Shown: positions 1 to 7,320 of the stretch, one piece after another
How positions within the stretch are numbered: position 1 is the first letter of the stretch
Layout of the letters: each line of letters starts with the position of its first letter
Assembly (NCBI GenBank): GCA_020252385.1
Contig: JADCDC010000135.1
Span: forward strand, 1 to 12,295
DNA length: 12,295 nucleotides
Reading direction: 5' to 3'
Origin: Aestuariivirga sp.
GTDB lineage: Bacteria > Pseudomonadota > Alphaproteobacteria > Rhizobiales > Aestuariivirgaceae
Made by a program: the position numbers and the translations under genes
Notes under the pieces: generated by a model
What the model was told of the DNA's origin: nothing
The model's input: only the letters and a program-made list of their open reading frames with translations
Databases searched by the model: none

Positions 1-537
1 GAACACCTCGGGGTCGGTGTCGATCACCTGCTGCATGCGCCTGGCGATCACGTCGGGCTTCCGTTCGGCGAATTCCGGCGTGAACCAGCGGTCCTTCAGC
101 GTTTCGAGAACCTGCGGGATTCCCTTGGCCCGCATGGCGGCGACAACACCGTTGACCTTGGCTGCGTCATCCTCGGTGCGGAAGGCGGCCGTCGAATAGA
201 GGCCAAGCGTCAGCACGTGCTGGGGATACTTCCGCGCATAGGCCGGCCCGATCATGCCGCCCAGCGAATGGCCGGCGAAATGGGCCTTCTCGATCCCGAG
301 CTCCCGGCGCAGCGCCTCCAGATCCTCCACGAGTTCGTCGAGCGTGTAGGGCGGCCTCGGCACCGGCGAGGCGCCATGGCCGCGGAGATCGTAGGAGATG
401 CAGCGGTACTCCGTCTTGAGATGCGCCACGAGCCCCGCGAAGGAGGCGCGCGAGGCGCCGATGCCGTGGATGAGGAAGATGGGCTCTCCCTCGCCCTCGA
501 CCGAAAAGGCCGACCTGACGGGAACCGGCATCGTCAC
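1..537 (-). CDS. alpha/beta hydrolase (3' end beyond window)
   Basis: This is the N-terminal 179 residues of an alpha/beta-hydrolase fold enzyme; the gene continues past the left edge. The oxyanion-hole motif is in FLIHGIGAS (about residues 21-29), followed by the strand and turn SYDLRGHGAS and the nucleophile elbow AGHSLGGM with Ser91 as the catalytic serine. The acid and the histidine of the triad would lie in the missing part. The style resembles 3-oxoadipate enol-lactonases and related C-C or ester hydrolases, but the substrate cannot be named. The GTG at 537 overlaps the TGA of the upstream tautomerase gene (GTGA), which implies translational coupling. An in-frame ATG at 531 is the alternative start. 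It is the last visible gene of the oxidoreductase-tautomerase-hydrolase set. No signal peptide is seen, so a cytoplasmic location is likely. Confidence 0.88.
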   Translation of the reverse strand, partial: MTMPVPVRSAFSVEGEGEPIFLIHGIGASRASFAGLVAHLKTEYRCISYDLRGHGASPVPRPPYTLDELVEDLEALRRELGIEKAHFAGHSLGGMIGPAYARKYPQHVLTLGLYSTAAFRTEDDAAKVNGVVAAMRAKGIPQVLETLKDRWFTPEFAERKPDVIARRMQQVIDTDPEVF

Positions 538-734
538 TTGTCGGGGTACTTCTCGTTCATCATGTCGTGGCCGTGGGCCCAGTCATGCTTCTCGACATCG
601 ACGAACACCACGTTGAAGGACGACGGGCTGCCGCCCCCGGCACCGCGGATGAACCCGTCCACCAGCTCGCGCGCGATGGCCTTCTTCTGCTCGGGGCTCC
701 GGCCCTTGAACATTTCCACTCGGATGATCGGCAC
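534..734 (-). CDS. 4-oxalocrotonate tautomerase family enzyme
   Basis: This 66-residue protein matches the tautomerase superfamily in length and in its start, PIIRVEMFKGRSPEQKKAIA, where Pro1 after removal of Met is the catalytic base. Arg11 of classical 4-oxalocrotonate tautomerase is kept (GRS). The position equivalent to Arg39 reads Asn (SSFNVVFVDV), and the later Phe50 position is Trp (HDWAHG), so substrate choice probably differs from 2-hydroxymuconate. Such enzymes form homohexamers or related oligomers in the cytoplasm and shift enol, keto or double-bond isomers. The start is GTG, preceded by a GGAAGGA ribosome site about ten bases upstream. The gene lies 25 bases after the flavin oxidoreductase and overlaps the hydrolase by four bases, so co-expression is very likely. 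The family call is firm; the reaction is unknown. Confidence 0.88.
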   Translation of the reverse strand: MPIIRVEMFKGRSPEQKKAIARELVDGFIRGAGGGSPSSFNVVFVDVEKHDWAHGHDMMNEKYPDK

Positions 735-759
735 TGTTTCGTTTCCTTCCTGCTGAAAT

Positions 760-1785
760 TCACGCCGCCTGCCGGCGCTCCCGGAAATGCGGCATCACCT
801 CCTCGGCGAAGCGGCTCATCATGTCCAGCGTCATCTGCTGGTCCTGCCCGAAGTTCGAGGTGGTCAGCACCTCGTCGATGCCGAGATCGGCATAGACCGA
901 AAGCCGCTCGATCATCTCTTGGCTGCCGCAGAGCAGGAGGTTCGAGGCAAGCTCCTCGACCGTCTGGGTGCGCGGCAGGGGGCGGATGATGCCCTTGTCG
1001 ACGATGCCGGGCCCACCGAAGACATTGTCGAAGCTCTTGTAATAGGTCCAGGCGCGCTCCGCGATGTGCTGGCGCTCCTTCTCGCTGGTGACGAGGAACA
1101 TGCCGCGCTGCAAGGACAGGCGCGTATCGAGCGGGCGGCCCGCCGCGGCCTTGCCGCGGGCGAAGGCCGTGACCTGGTCGATCAGCTGCTGGTGGCTGCC
1201 GCCCAGGGGTGTCGTCTGGACGTGATAGCCAGCCTTCGCCGCCGCCTCGATGCCCACAGGGTTCATCACCGCCGCCATCAGCGGGATCGGGTCCTCGGGG
1301 CGGGGCATGATGGTGAGCGGCGGGAAGGAATAGCGCGGGCTCGACCAGGAGACTTCCTCCTTGGTGAGCAGCGCCTCGAGGAGCCTCAGGTCCTCCTCGA
1401 ACTGGGGCTTGGTGTCCTCGATCGGCACGCCGAAGCGCAGGGTCTCGAAGCCGAAGGCGCCCTTGCCCACGCCCAGCATCAGCCGCCCGTCGCACAGGGC
1501 CTGGGCCTGCACCACCTCTCCCGCGAAGATCCGCATGTCGCGGATGGGGAGCTGGCAGACCGAGGTGACGAGCTTGATGTGCTGCGTGTGCGCGGCGATC
1601 TTCACCGCCATCTGGAGGGGCGAGGGGATGAGCAGGATGTTGAGCAGGTGATGCTCGGGGATGGCGACCCCCCGGTAGCCGACCTTTTCCGCATGGATGG
1701 CCTGTTCCACCACGCCCCTGTAGAGGCGCTTGCCGCCCATGGCCGGGTCCAGCATGTGGCTCGACAGGAAGTGGACGAAATCCAT
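760..1785 (-). CDS. LLM-class flavin-dependent oxidoreductase
   Basis: This 341-residue protein has the bacterial-luciferase-like TIM-barrel fold. Supporting motifs are PEHHLLN at 43-49 (equivalent to the EHH of luciferase alpha, whose His is catalytic), the family motif around CDGRLMLGVGKG (98-109), and the late GSQEMIERL segment (287-295), which corresponds to the usual GTPE/GSPE motif. These enzymes use reduced FMN, normally supplied by a separate reductase, and O2 to monooxygenate small organic substrates; some subfamilies use F420. No flavin reductase is visible in the window. An AGGGGAG ribosome site precedes the ATG. The tautomerase and hydrolase genes follow with a 25-base gap and a four-base overlap, which points to one catabolic operon. 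The 85 bases separating it from the upstream transporter leave open whether that gene belongs to the same transcript. Confidence 0.9.
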   Translation of the reverse strand: MDFVHFLSSHMLDPAMGGKRLYRGVVEQAIHAEKVGYRGVAIPEHHLLNILLIPSPLQMAVKIAAHTQHIKLVTSVCQLPIRDMRIFAGEVVQAQALCDGRLMLGVGKGAFGFETLRFGVPIEDTKPQFEEDLRLLEALLTKEEVSWSSPRYSFPPLTIMPRPEDPIPLMAAVMNPVGIEAAAKAGYHVQTTPLGGSHQQLIDQVTAFARGKAAAGRPLDTRLSLQRGMFLVTSEKERQHIAERAWTYYKSFDNVFGGPGIVDKGIIRPLPRTQTVEELASNLLLCGSQEMIERLSVYADLGIDEVLTTSNFGQDQQMTLDMMSRFAEEVMPHFRERRQAA

Positions 1786-1870
1786 GGGCAGGGGCTCCCC
1801 TCATTGCTCAGCGCAAGACTGGCAGAGGGCCGGGCGTTTGGGAACCCATCGCCTTGAAGATTGTGACCTG

Positions 1871-2800
1871 TCAGCCCTTGGCGGGGCCGTCCCGCCGCAT
1901 GTCGCGCTGGCGGCGCCAGTCGTTCAGGATGTGGGTGAACAGAGCCGCGAAGACGATGCCGCCGCCGATGACGGTGCGAAGCCCCGGCACCTCGTCATGA
2001 ATCAGCCAGACCCAGACGGGGCCCAGCACCGGCTCCAGCGTGCTGACGAGGGCCGCGAGCGCTGCTGGAACGAGCCTTGCGCCGGTCACGAACATGGCGA
2101 GCCCGGCGCCCAGATTGACCGCGCCGAACAGCACCAGCCAGAACAGGTCGGGGGAGGAGACGGCGAGACCGCCCGCGAGGAAGAAGGCGACGACCATGGC
2201 CATGCCGGTGCCGAGGCAGACGGCGGGCATCATGCGCACCTCCGGATGATGGCGCGTGATCACGATTGCGGCCGAGAACAGCACGGTGATGACCAGCGCC
2301 AGACCATCACCGATCGGCGACACCTCGCCCGAGAAGGAGGCGGAGACCATGATCGAAACGCCGCAGATCACCGCCGCGATGGCGATCCAGGTGGCGGCAT
2401 TGACGCGCTCGCCGAACACCATCCAGGCGAGGAGGGCGGCGAACAGCGGTGCCGCCGCCTGGGTGAGCAGGATGTTGGCGACCGTCGTATATTGCAGTGC
2501 AACAACGAAGGACGACGACGCGATGCCGAAGCAGCAGGCCACCGCCAGCCCCGGCCAGCCCATGTTGCGGAACATCTTGACCGTGGCCTTGGCCCCGTCC
2601 CGCCACAGCATGAAGAGGAGCAGGAAGGAAAAGGCGAAGAAGGCGCGCCAGAACACGACCGTCCAGGGATCCGCCACGGTGATGAAGCGCGCGATGGTGC
2701 CGCCGAAGCTCCAGGTCAGCGCCGCGCCGCCCACGAGCAGGACGCCCATCCGGAAGTCGGCGGCGGGCGAACGGGCATGAATCGCATGGGCGGTGGTCAT
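1871..2800 (-). CDS. EamA/DMT family transporter (first copy)
   Basis: This 309-residue inner-membrane protein has about ten hydrophobic helices arranged as two EamA repeats. The first repeat contains TWSFGGTIARFI (29-40), WRAFFAF (51-57) and the long stretch ending in WMVFGERV (126-133). The second repeats the pattern with LVSTLEPVLGPVWVWLIHDEVPG (251-273). Drug/metabolite transporters of this family export amino acids, nucleotides or other metabolites; the cargo is not predictable here. The ATG at 2800 was chosen because it leaves a short hydrophilic N-terminus ahead of the first helix, although the ribosome site is poor and the frame stays open further upstream. It sits 85 bases ahead of the flavin oxidoreductase on the same strand and could supply or export a compound for that set, but this link is only positional. 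Confidence 0.88.
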   Translation of the reverse strand: MTTAHAIHARSPAADFRMGVLLVGGAALTWSFGGTIARFITVADPWTVVFWRAFFAFSFLLLFMLWRDGAKATVKMFRNMGWPGLAVACCFGIASSSFVVALQYTTVANILLTQAAAPLFAALLAWMVFGERVNAATWIAIAAVICGVSIMVSASFSGEVSPIGDGLALVITVLFSAAIVITRHHPEVRMMPAVCLGTGMAMVVAFFLAGGLAVSSPDLFWLVLFGAVNLGAGLAMFVTGARLVPAALAALVSTLEPVLGPVWVWLIHDEVPGLRTVIGGGIVFAALFTHILNDWRRQRDMRRDGPAKG

Positions 2801-2840
2801 CGCATCGGGTGTTAATCCGGGCGCGGTGGTTCGGCAAGGC

Positions 2841-2860
2841 GGGGCCGGACCAGGGGCCCC
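2841..2860 (-). terminator. GC-rich hairpin between membrane protein and transporter
   Basis: GGGGCC and GGCCCC arms (2841-2846 and 2855-2860) enclose an eight-base loop, about 20 bases after the stop of the membrane-protein gene. No T-run follows on the minus strand, so it is a weak or Rho-assisted terminator at best, or a processing or stability hairpin. Confidence 0.3.
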
Positions 2861-2877
2861 ATGCAAATTCCAGGGGG

Positions 2878-3465
2878 TCAGACGCGTTCGGCGGCGACCG
2901 GCTCCTCCGGCCGCTCGTAGTCGAAGACGTTGAGTTCGATCACCGCGAAGCACGCAATCCACAGGGCGGCGTCGTAGAAATCGAGGAGGCCCACCAGCCC
3001 CGCGCCGTCCTGCATGCCCTCATAGCCCCACCACAGGGCGACACCGACGAGGATGGAGTAGAGGCCGATCTTGATGGCGTTGCGCACCTTCCATTCGGCG
3101 CCGCCATAGTCTCCGGGGAAGTAGACATCATAGGCCAGCACCGCGCAGACCAGGAGCCAGGTGACGGCATTCAGCAGGTCGACCCAGTCGCCCGCGGCGA
3201 AATACTGGTACGTGGCATAGAGCGCCAGGCAGTAGCCCACGCACTGGACCGCGAAGATTCCCCACTTCTCCTTCTGCGAGGCATAGACCTCGTCGAGCGA
3301 GGTGCTCTCATATTCAAATGTGGCAAGCAGGAGCACCCAGCCCAGCGAATCCAGCGCCTCATAGGCGGTGCCGTGGATCATGAAGAGCAGGATGTTGAAA
3401 GTCAGGAGCGCATAGACCGAATACTTGAACATCCGGAAATGCAACGAATGGCTCTTCTTGGACAT
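2878..3465 (-). CDS. uncharacterised six-helix membrane protein
   Basis: I do not recognise this 195-residue protein. It begins MSKKSHSLHFRMFKYS and shows about six hydrophobic segments: roughly 15-31, 40-53, 69-89, 95-116, 131-148 and 160-180. The segments can be read as three helix pairs, and the second helix of each pair has Trp followed eight to ten residues later by an acidic residue (W43/E51, W103/D113, W169/E177). The C-terminus is short and charged. Acidic residues at helix ends would suit an ion or proton channel or a small transporter, but that is inference. The ATG at 3465 has an AGAGGCGAGGAG ribosome site and a good promoter just upstream; the frame extends further upstream, but that extension crosses the sulfatase terminator and is rejected. 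It appears to be transcribed on its own. Confidence 0.75.
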   Translation of the reverse strand: MSKKSHSLHFRMFKYSVYALLTFNILLFMIHGTAYEALDSLGWVLLLATFEYESTSLDEVYASQKEKWGIFAVQCVGYCLALYATYQYFAAGDWVDLLNAVTWLLVCAVLAYDVYFPGDYGGAEWKVRNAIKIGLYSILVGVALWWGYEGMQDGAGLVGLLDFYDAALWIACFAVIELNVFDYERPEEPVAAERV

Positions 3466-3488
3466 GCTCCTCGCCTCTGGCTGGTCGC

Positions 3489-3518
3489 ATGATAACCTTT
3501 GCAACTTCCTGACGACAA
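3489..3518 (-). promoter_or_regulatory. putative housekeeping promoter of the membrane-protein gene
   Basis: On the minus strand TTGTCG (3518-3513) and TATCAT (3494-3489) are separated by 18 bases, a 4/6 and 5/6 match to the sigma-70-type boxes. Transcription would start near 3482, giving a leader of about 17 bases that holds the ribosome site. It lies downstream of the sulfatase terminator, as expected for an independent unit. Confidence 0.45.
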
Positions 3519-3568
3519 GATGATATCGGACGGGTGTCGTCCTGCCGGCTGGTTCGGAACGCCAGAAA

Positions 3569-3600
3569 GAAAGGCCCCGGCACTGCTGCCGGGGTCTTTC
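3569..3600 (-). terminator. intrinsic terminator after the arylsulfatase
   Basis: A 14-base stem with a single mismatch (arms 3569-3582 and 3587-3600, core CCCCGGCA/TGCCGGGG) closes a four-base loop. On the minus strand it is followed by the T-rich tract CCTTTCTTTCT. It begins 22 bases beyond the sulfatase stop codon. Confidence 0.85.
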
Positions 3601-3622
3601 CGGGCGTATTCCCGTGGAGCTG

Positions 3623-5254
3623 TCAGTTCCCGGTGGGCAGGGTGATGTCGACCCCATCCTTGGCAAGTTGCTCCCGGACCCACTGGAACTTCTGATAGCT
3701 CGAAATCGTGACGGGACCAGTGTATCCGAGGCCCTGCAGCTTGCGTGGCGGATACTCGACATAGGTCTTCATCAGGCCCTTGATCGCCGCACTGATCGAC
3801 ACCAGCGTCCAGGTGTGTTCGGTGTAGTTGTTCATGAAGATGTCGTAGCGCTCCTGCGGGTCCTGCAGGATGTCGAAGACCTGCGGAACGATCGCCACGT
3901 ACTTCTCCTGGCCCTTCCAGCCGAGGTTGCTGTCGACGGCAAGGCCGCCGGTGGCCTGGCCGTCGTCGCCACGTAGGTTGAAGACGGCCTTGTAGTTGCC
4001 CACACGGGCCGCGCCGGGGGTGAGCTCGTCCTCGGTGAAGTAAAACCAGTTCTTGCGCGGGTCGGGGCCCGTTCCGAACAGCACCGGCGAGATGTCGAAG
4101 CTGTCGAAGATGATGGGCTGGCCGTCTCGGTCCTTGTCGGGAAGCTTGGAAACTCCGCCAACGGAGGCGAAGGTGGCCATCAGGTCCAGACCGCCCACGA
4201 TGTCATGGTTGCGCGCGTGGTCCTTGATCTTGCCCGGCATCCAGGCGATGGCCGGAACACGGTTGCCGCCTTCACGCACGGTGCCCTTGGTGCCGCGGAA
4301 GGGTGTGTAGCCGGCATCGGGGTAGACGTCCTGCCAGGCGCCGTTGTCGGTGGTGTAGAAGACCAGCGTGTTCTCGTCGAGCTTCAGCTCCCGCAGCTTG
4401 TTCATGATGTTGCCGATGTGGGCATCGAGCTCCACCACGGAGTCGGCGTACTTGGTCTTCGAGATCGACTTGTGGATGAAGTCGGGGTTCGGCATGTTGG
4501 GCTGGTGAACCTTCATGAAGTTCACGTTGATGAAGAAGGGCTGGTCCTTCTTCGTTGCCGCCGTCTCGAGGAATTCGATTGCGGCCTTCTCGACGTAATT
4601 GTCGAAGAAGGGAATACCGACGACGCCCTTCTCGGGCGTGTCGACGTACTGGCCGTTGATCTTGAAATCCTCCTTCGCTGTCTCCCCTGCCTTGCCGGAG
4701 AGGGCACCCTTGGTCACCTCGGCGAACATCTTGCGCAGCTCTGGGTCCATGTCGGGGAACCAGGTCGGATCGGCATAGGTGTAGGCGTTGAGGTGATAGA
4801 GCCCGACGTATTTCATCTCGTCATAGCCCTGGGCATTGGGCAAAGCGTAGTCCGCCTCGCCCAGGTGCCACTTGCCGGTGAAGTAGGTGCCGTAGCCTGC
4901 TTGCTTGAGGACGGAGGCGAGCGTCCACTCGGCTGCCGGAAGTCCGCCGCCCTGGCCCTGGAAGGCGACCGTCGTCATGCCGCTGCGGTTGGGAATGCGG
5001 CCGGTCTGCATGGCGGCGCGCCCGGGCGTGCAGCTGGGCTGGGCATAGAACGAGAAGAAGGTCATCCCCTCGTCCGCCAGCCGGTCGATGTTGGGGGTCG
5101 GCATGCCGCGCCCCACGCCGCCGCCATAGGGGCCAAGGTCGCCGTAGCCCGTGTCGTCCGACACGATGAACAGGATGTTCGGCTTGTCAGCCGCCCATGC
5201 GGAGGGCGCGAGCGCCATCAACGAAACCGCTGCGAGTGCCAGTAATCTGATCAT
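3623..5254 (-). CDS. exported type I arylsulfatase
   Basis: This 543-residue sulfatase hydrolyses sulfate esters of an unknown substrate. Residues 1-22 form a signal peptide (MIRLL, a hydrophobic run, then AWA-AD), so the enzyme should act in the periplasm. The metal-binding start is NILFIVSDDTGYGD (26-39). The sulfatase signature SCTPGRAAMQTGR carries Cys75, the residue converted to formylglycine, and Arg79. FTGKWHLG (126-132, Lys128 and His130), His250 in MKVHQP, TTDNG (Asp303/Asn304) and GTKGTVREGG (Lys323) complete the expected active site. The ATG at 5254 has an AAGAGGAG site seven bases upstream; an upstream in-frame ATG at 5296 would bury the signal peptide and is rejected. No formylglycine-generating enzyme, sulfate transporter or carbohydrate gene is nearby. 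A terminator follows. Confidence 0.93.
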   Translation of the reverse strand: MIRLLALAAVSLMALAPSAWAADKPNILFIVSDDTGYGDLGPYGGGVGRGMPTPNIDRLADEGMTFFSFYAQPSCTPGRAAMQTGRIPNRSGMTTVAFQGQGGGLPAAEWTLASVLKQAGYGTYFTGKWHLGEADYALPNAQGYDEMKYVGLYHLNAYTYADPTWFPDMDPELRKMFAEVTKGALSGKAGETAKEDFKINGQYVDTPEKGVVGIPFFDNYVEKAAIEFLETAATKKDQPFFINVNFMKVHQPNMPNPDFIHKSISKTKYADSVVELDAHIGNIMNKLRELKLDENTLVFYTTDNGAWQDVYPDAGYTPFRGTKGTVREGGNRVPAIAWMPGKIKDHARNHDIVGGLDLMATFASVGGVSKLPDKDRDGQPIIFDSFDISPVLFGTGPDPRKNWFYFTEDELTPGAARVGNYKAVFNLRGDDGQATGGLAVDSNLGWKGQEKYVAIVPQVFDILQDPQERYDIFMNNYTEHTWTLVSISAAIKGLMKTYVEYPPRKLQGLGYTGPVTISSYQKFQWVREQLAKDGVDITLPTGN

Positions 5255-5432
5255 AGGGAACTCCTCTTGAGATCGCATGCCCGAGGACCGTTTCATCTGG
5301 CCCTGTGACCGGCATGGCGGAGCATCCGCCCCAATCCACCGTGGAAATGTTCGTCTGGCGGCAATTCCGGGCCCGGAGCTGCAATTTGATCCACATCAGT
5401 TTTCGGCCTCGCAAGCGCCCTCCAGCAAAGCA

Positions 5433-5460
5433 AAAGCCCCGGTGTTTCCACCGGGGCTTT
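5433..5460 (-). terminator. intrinsic terminator after glnA
   Basis: A perfect 12-base stem (AAAGCCCCGGTG paired with CACCGGGGCTTT) closes a four-base loop 27 bases after the glnA stop. The minus strand continues GCTTTTGCTTTG. It separates the glnBA operon from the sulfatase gene, whose upstream region (5255-5432) shows no promoter that I can defend. Confidence 0.88.
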
Positions 5461-5487
5461 CGGCTGTCGCGATCCCGAGGGCGGGGA

Positions 5488-6906
5488 TCAGCAGCTGTAG
5501 TACATGTCGAACTCCACGGGGTGCGGGGTCATCCGGTAGCGGTCCTGCTCTTCCTGCTTCAGCTCGAGGTAGCTCTCGATCTGGTCCTTGGAGAAGACGT
5601 TGCCCTTGAGCAGGAACTCGTGGTCGGCGGCGAGCGAGTCGATCGCCTCCTGCAGCGAGCCGCAGACGGTCGGAACCTTGGCGAGCTCTGCCGGCGGCAG
5701 GTCGTAGAGGTTCTTGTCCATCGCGGGGCCGGGGTGGATCTTGTTCACGATGCCATCGAGGCCCGCCATGATGATCGCCGAGAAGCCCAGATAGGGGTTG
5801 GCGGTCGGGTCGGGGAAGCGGACTTCGACGCGCTTGGCCTTGGGGTTCGCCGTGAAGGGAATGCGGCAGGAGGCCGAGCGGTTGCGGGAGGAGTAGGCGA
5901 GCAGCACCGGCGCCTCATAGCCCGGCACCAGGCGCTTGTAGGAGTTGGTCGACGGGTTGGTGAAGGCGTTCAAGGCCTTCGCGTGCTTGATCACGCCGCC
6001 GATGAAGTAGAGGCAGGTTTCCGAGAGGTCGGCATACTGGTTGCCGGACATCATGGTCTTGCCGTCCTTCCAGATCGAGAAGTGGCAGTGCATGCCCGAT
6101 CCGTTGTCGCCGAAGATCGGCTTCGGCATGAAGGTGGCGGTCTTGCCATAGGCGTGGGCCACGTTGTGGATCACGTACTTGTAGATCTGCATGTGGTCTG
6201 CGGCGGTGACGAGCGGCTGGAAGCGGGTGCCGAGCTCATGCTGGGAGGATGCGACCTCGTGGTGGTGCTTTTCCACGATGAGGCCCATCTCGCCCATGGT
6301 GGACAGCATCTCGGAGCGCATGTCCTGGGCGCTATCCATCGGGTTCACCGGGAAGTAGCCACCCTTGGTGCGCATGCGGTGGCCCATGTTGCCGGTCTCG
6401 TAGTCGCGGTCCGAGTTGGTCGGAAGCTCGACCGAGTCCAGCTTGAAGCCGGTGTTGTAGGGCGTGGTGGCGAACTTCACGTCGTCGAAGATGAAGAACT
6501 CTTCCTCGGGGCCCACGTACTCCGTGTCGTCGATGCCGGTGGACTTCAGGTAAGCCTCGGTGCGCTTGGCGATCATGCGCGGGTCACGGGCATAGCCCTC
6601 GCCCGTAGAGGGCTCGAGAATGTCGCAGAACACGGCGAGCGTGGACTGGGCATAGAAGGGGTCGAGATGGGCGGAGGACGCATCCGGCATGAGAACCATG
6701 TCGGACTCGTTGATGGCCTTCCAGCCGGCGATAGAGGAGCCGTCGAACATCAGGCCCTCGCCCCAGGCGTCTTCGTGCATCTGCGAGACGTCCATGGTCA
6801 GATGCTGCATCTTGCCGCGCGGGTCGGTGAAGCGCAGATCGACGTACTTGACGTCCTTTTCCTTGATCATCTTGAGGACGCCCGAGACGTCCAGTGGCTT
6901 GCTCAT
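5488..6906 (-). CDS. glnA: glutamine synthetase type I
   Basis: This cytoplasmic enzyme makes glutamine from glutamate, ammonia and ATP and acts as a dodecamer. At 472 residues it has the normal GSI length. Visible signatures are FDGSSIAGW (54-62), GPEEEFFIF (132-140), the metal and substrate region VEKHHHEVASSQHE (211-224), KPIFGDNGSGMHCHFS (262-277) and NRSASCRIP (342-350). Tyr401 in KNLYDLPPAE is the expected adenylylation site, so activity is probably controlled by the GlnE cascade (GSI-beta type). AGAGGGA precedes the ATG. It starts 35 bases after glnB with no terminator between them, so glnB and glnA form one operon read from the sigma-54 promoter upstream of glnB. Confidence 0.98.
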   Translation of the reverse strand: MSKPLDVSGVLKMIKEKDVKYVDLRFTDPRGKMQHLTMDVSQMHEDAWGEGLMFDGSSIAGWKAINESDMVLMPDASSAHLDPFYAQSTLAVFCDILEPSTGEGYARDPRMIAKRTEAYLKSTGIDDTEYVGPEEEFFIFDDVKFATTPYNTGFKLDSVELPTNSDRDYETGNMGHRMRTKGGYFPVNPMDSAQDMRSEMLSTMGEMGLIVEKHHHEVASSQHELGTRFQPLVTAADHMQIYKYVIHNVAHAYGKTATFMPKPIFGDNGSGMHCHFSIWKDGKTMMSGNQYADLSETCLYFIGGVIKHAKALNAFTNPSTNSYKRLVPGYEAPVLLAYSSRNRSASCRIPFTANPKAKRVEVRFPDPTANPYLGFSAIIMAGLDGIVNKIHPGPAMDKNLYDLPPAELAKVPTVCGSLQEAIDSLAADHEFLLKGNVFSKDQIESYLELKQEEQDRYRMTPHPVEFDMYYSC

Positions 6907-6941
6907 GATATTCCCTCTTGTCTTGAGCTGGTTTGGAACGG

Positions 6942-7280
6942 TTAGAGCGCGTCCGGACCGGCTTCGCCGGTGCGGATGCGGATGGCTTGTTCGATGTTGG
7001 AGATGAAGATCTTGCCGTCGCCGATGCGGCCGGTGCGCGCGGCGTTCTGGATCGCCTCGACCGCGCGCTCGACGAATTCGTCGGCCATCACCACCTCGAT
7101 CTTCACCTTGGGCAGGAAGTCGACCACGTACTCGGCACCGCGATAGAGCTCGGTATGGCCCTTCTGGCGTCCGAAACCCTTTGCCTCGGTGACGGTGATT
7201 CCCTGGAGGCCCACTTCCTGCAAGGCTTCCTTCACCTCGTCGAGCTTGAAGGGCTTGATGATCGCTTCGATCTTTTTCAT
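6942..7280 (-). CDS. glnB: nitrogen regulatory protein P-II
   Basis: This 112-residue P-II signal protein forms trimers that sense 2-oxoglutarate and ATP/ADP and pass the nitrogen state to GlnE and NtrB. The protein begins MKKIEAIIKPFKLDEVKEAL. The T-loop GFGRQKGHTELYRGAEYVVDFLPK contains Tyr51, the uridylylation site of GlnD. The B-loop is in ARTGRIGDGKIFI and the C-loop is close to the C-terminus. Linkage to glnA rather than amtB supports GlnB rather than GlnK. The ribosome site is weak (AGCGGAC). It is the first gene of the glnBA operon, with a predicted leader of about 30 bases from the sigma-54 promoter. Confidence 0.97.
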   Translation of the reverse strand: MKKIEAIIKPFKLDEVKEALQEVGLQGITVTEAKGFGRQKGHTELYRGAEYVVDFLPKVKIEVVMADEFVERAVEAIQNAARTGRIGDGKIFISNIEQAIRIRTGEAGPDAL

Positions 7281-7320
7281 GTCCGCTGTCAGCCTCGCGC
7301 GTTGTCAGTCAGAAGGGGTT

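Noticed and set aside
560..1804. Minus-strand frame of 414 codons overlapping the oxidoreductase and tautomerase in another frame
   Set aside because: It is an out-of-frame reading of the same strand, with Arg/Pro/Gly/His-rich translation typical of a frame-shifted high-GC gene.
787..1857. Long plus-strand open frame (356 codons) opposite the flavin oxidoreductase
   Set aside because: It is the antisense of a well-recognised LLM gene, has low-complexity composition rich in Arg, His, Gly and Leu, and matches no family. Long antisense frames are expected at this GC content.
1730..2815. Plus-strand open frame of 361 codons opposite the first EamA transporter
   Set aside because: It is antisense to a clear membrane protein; the translation is rich in Gly, Asp, Glu and Arg with no domain-like pattern.
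4205..5245. Plus-strand open frame of 346 codons opposite the sulfatase
   Set aside because: It is a shadow of the sulfatase gene, whose motifs and ribosome site are unambiguous.
5255..5432. Search for a promoter or sigma-54 site upstream of the sulfatase
   Set aside because: A TGG...TTGC stretch near 5413-5426 has GG and GC nine bases apart instead of ten, and no convincing sigma-70 box pair was found. Nothing reportable beyond the ribosome site.
5305..6945. Plus-strand open frame of 546 codons opposite glnA
   Set aside because: It is antisense to glutamine synthetase, with repetitive Val/Gly/His/Leu composition; it crosses the glnA terminator and has no ribosome site.
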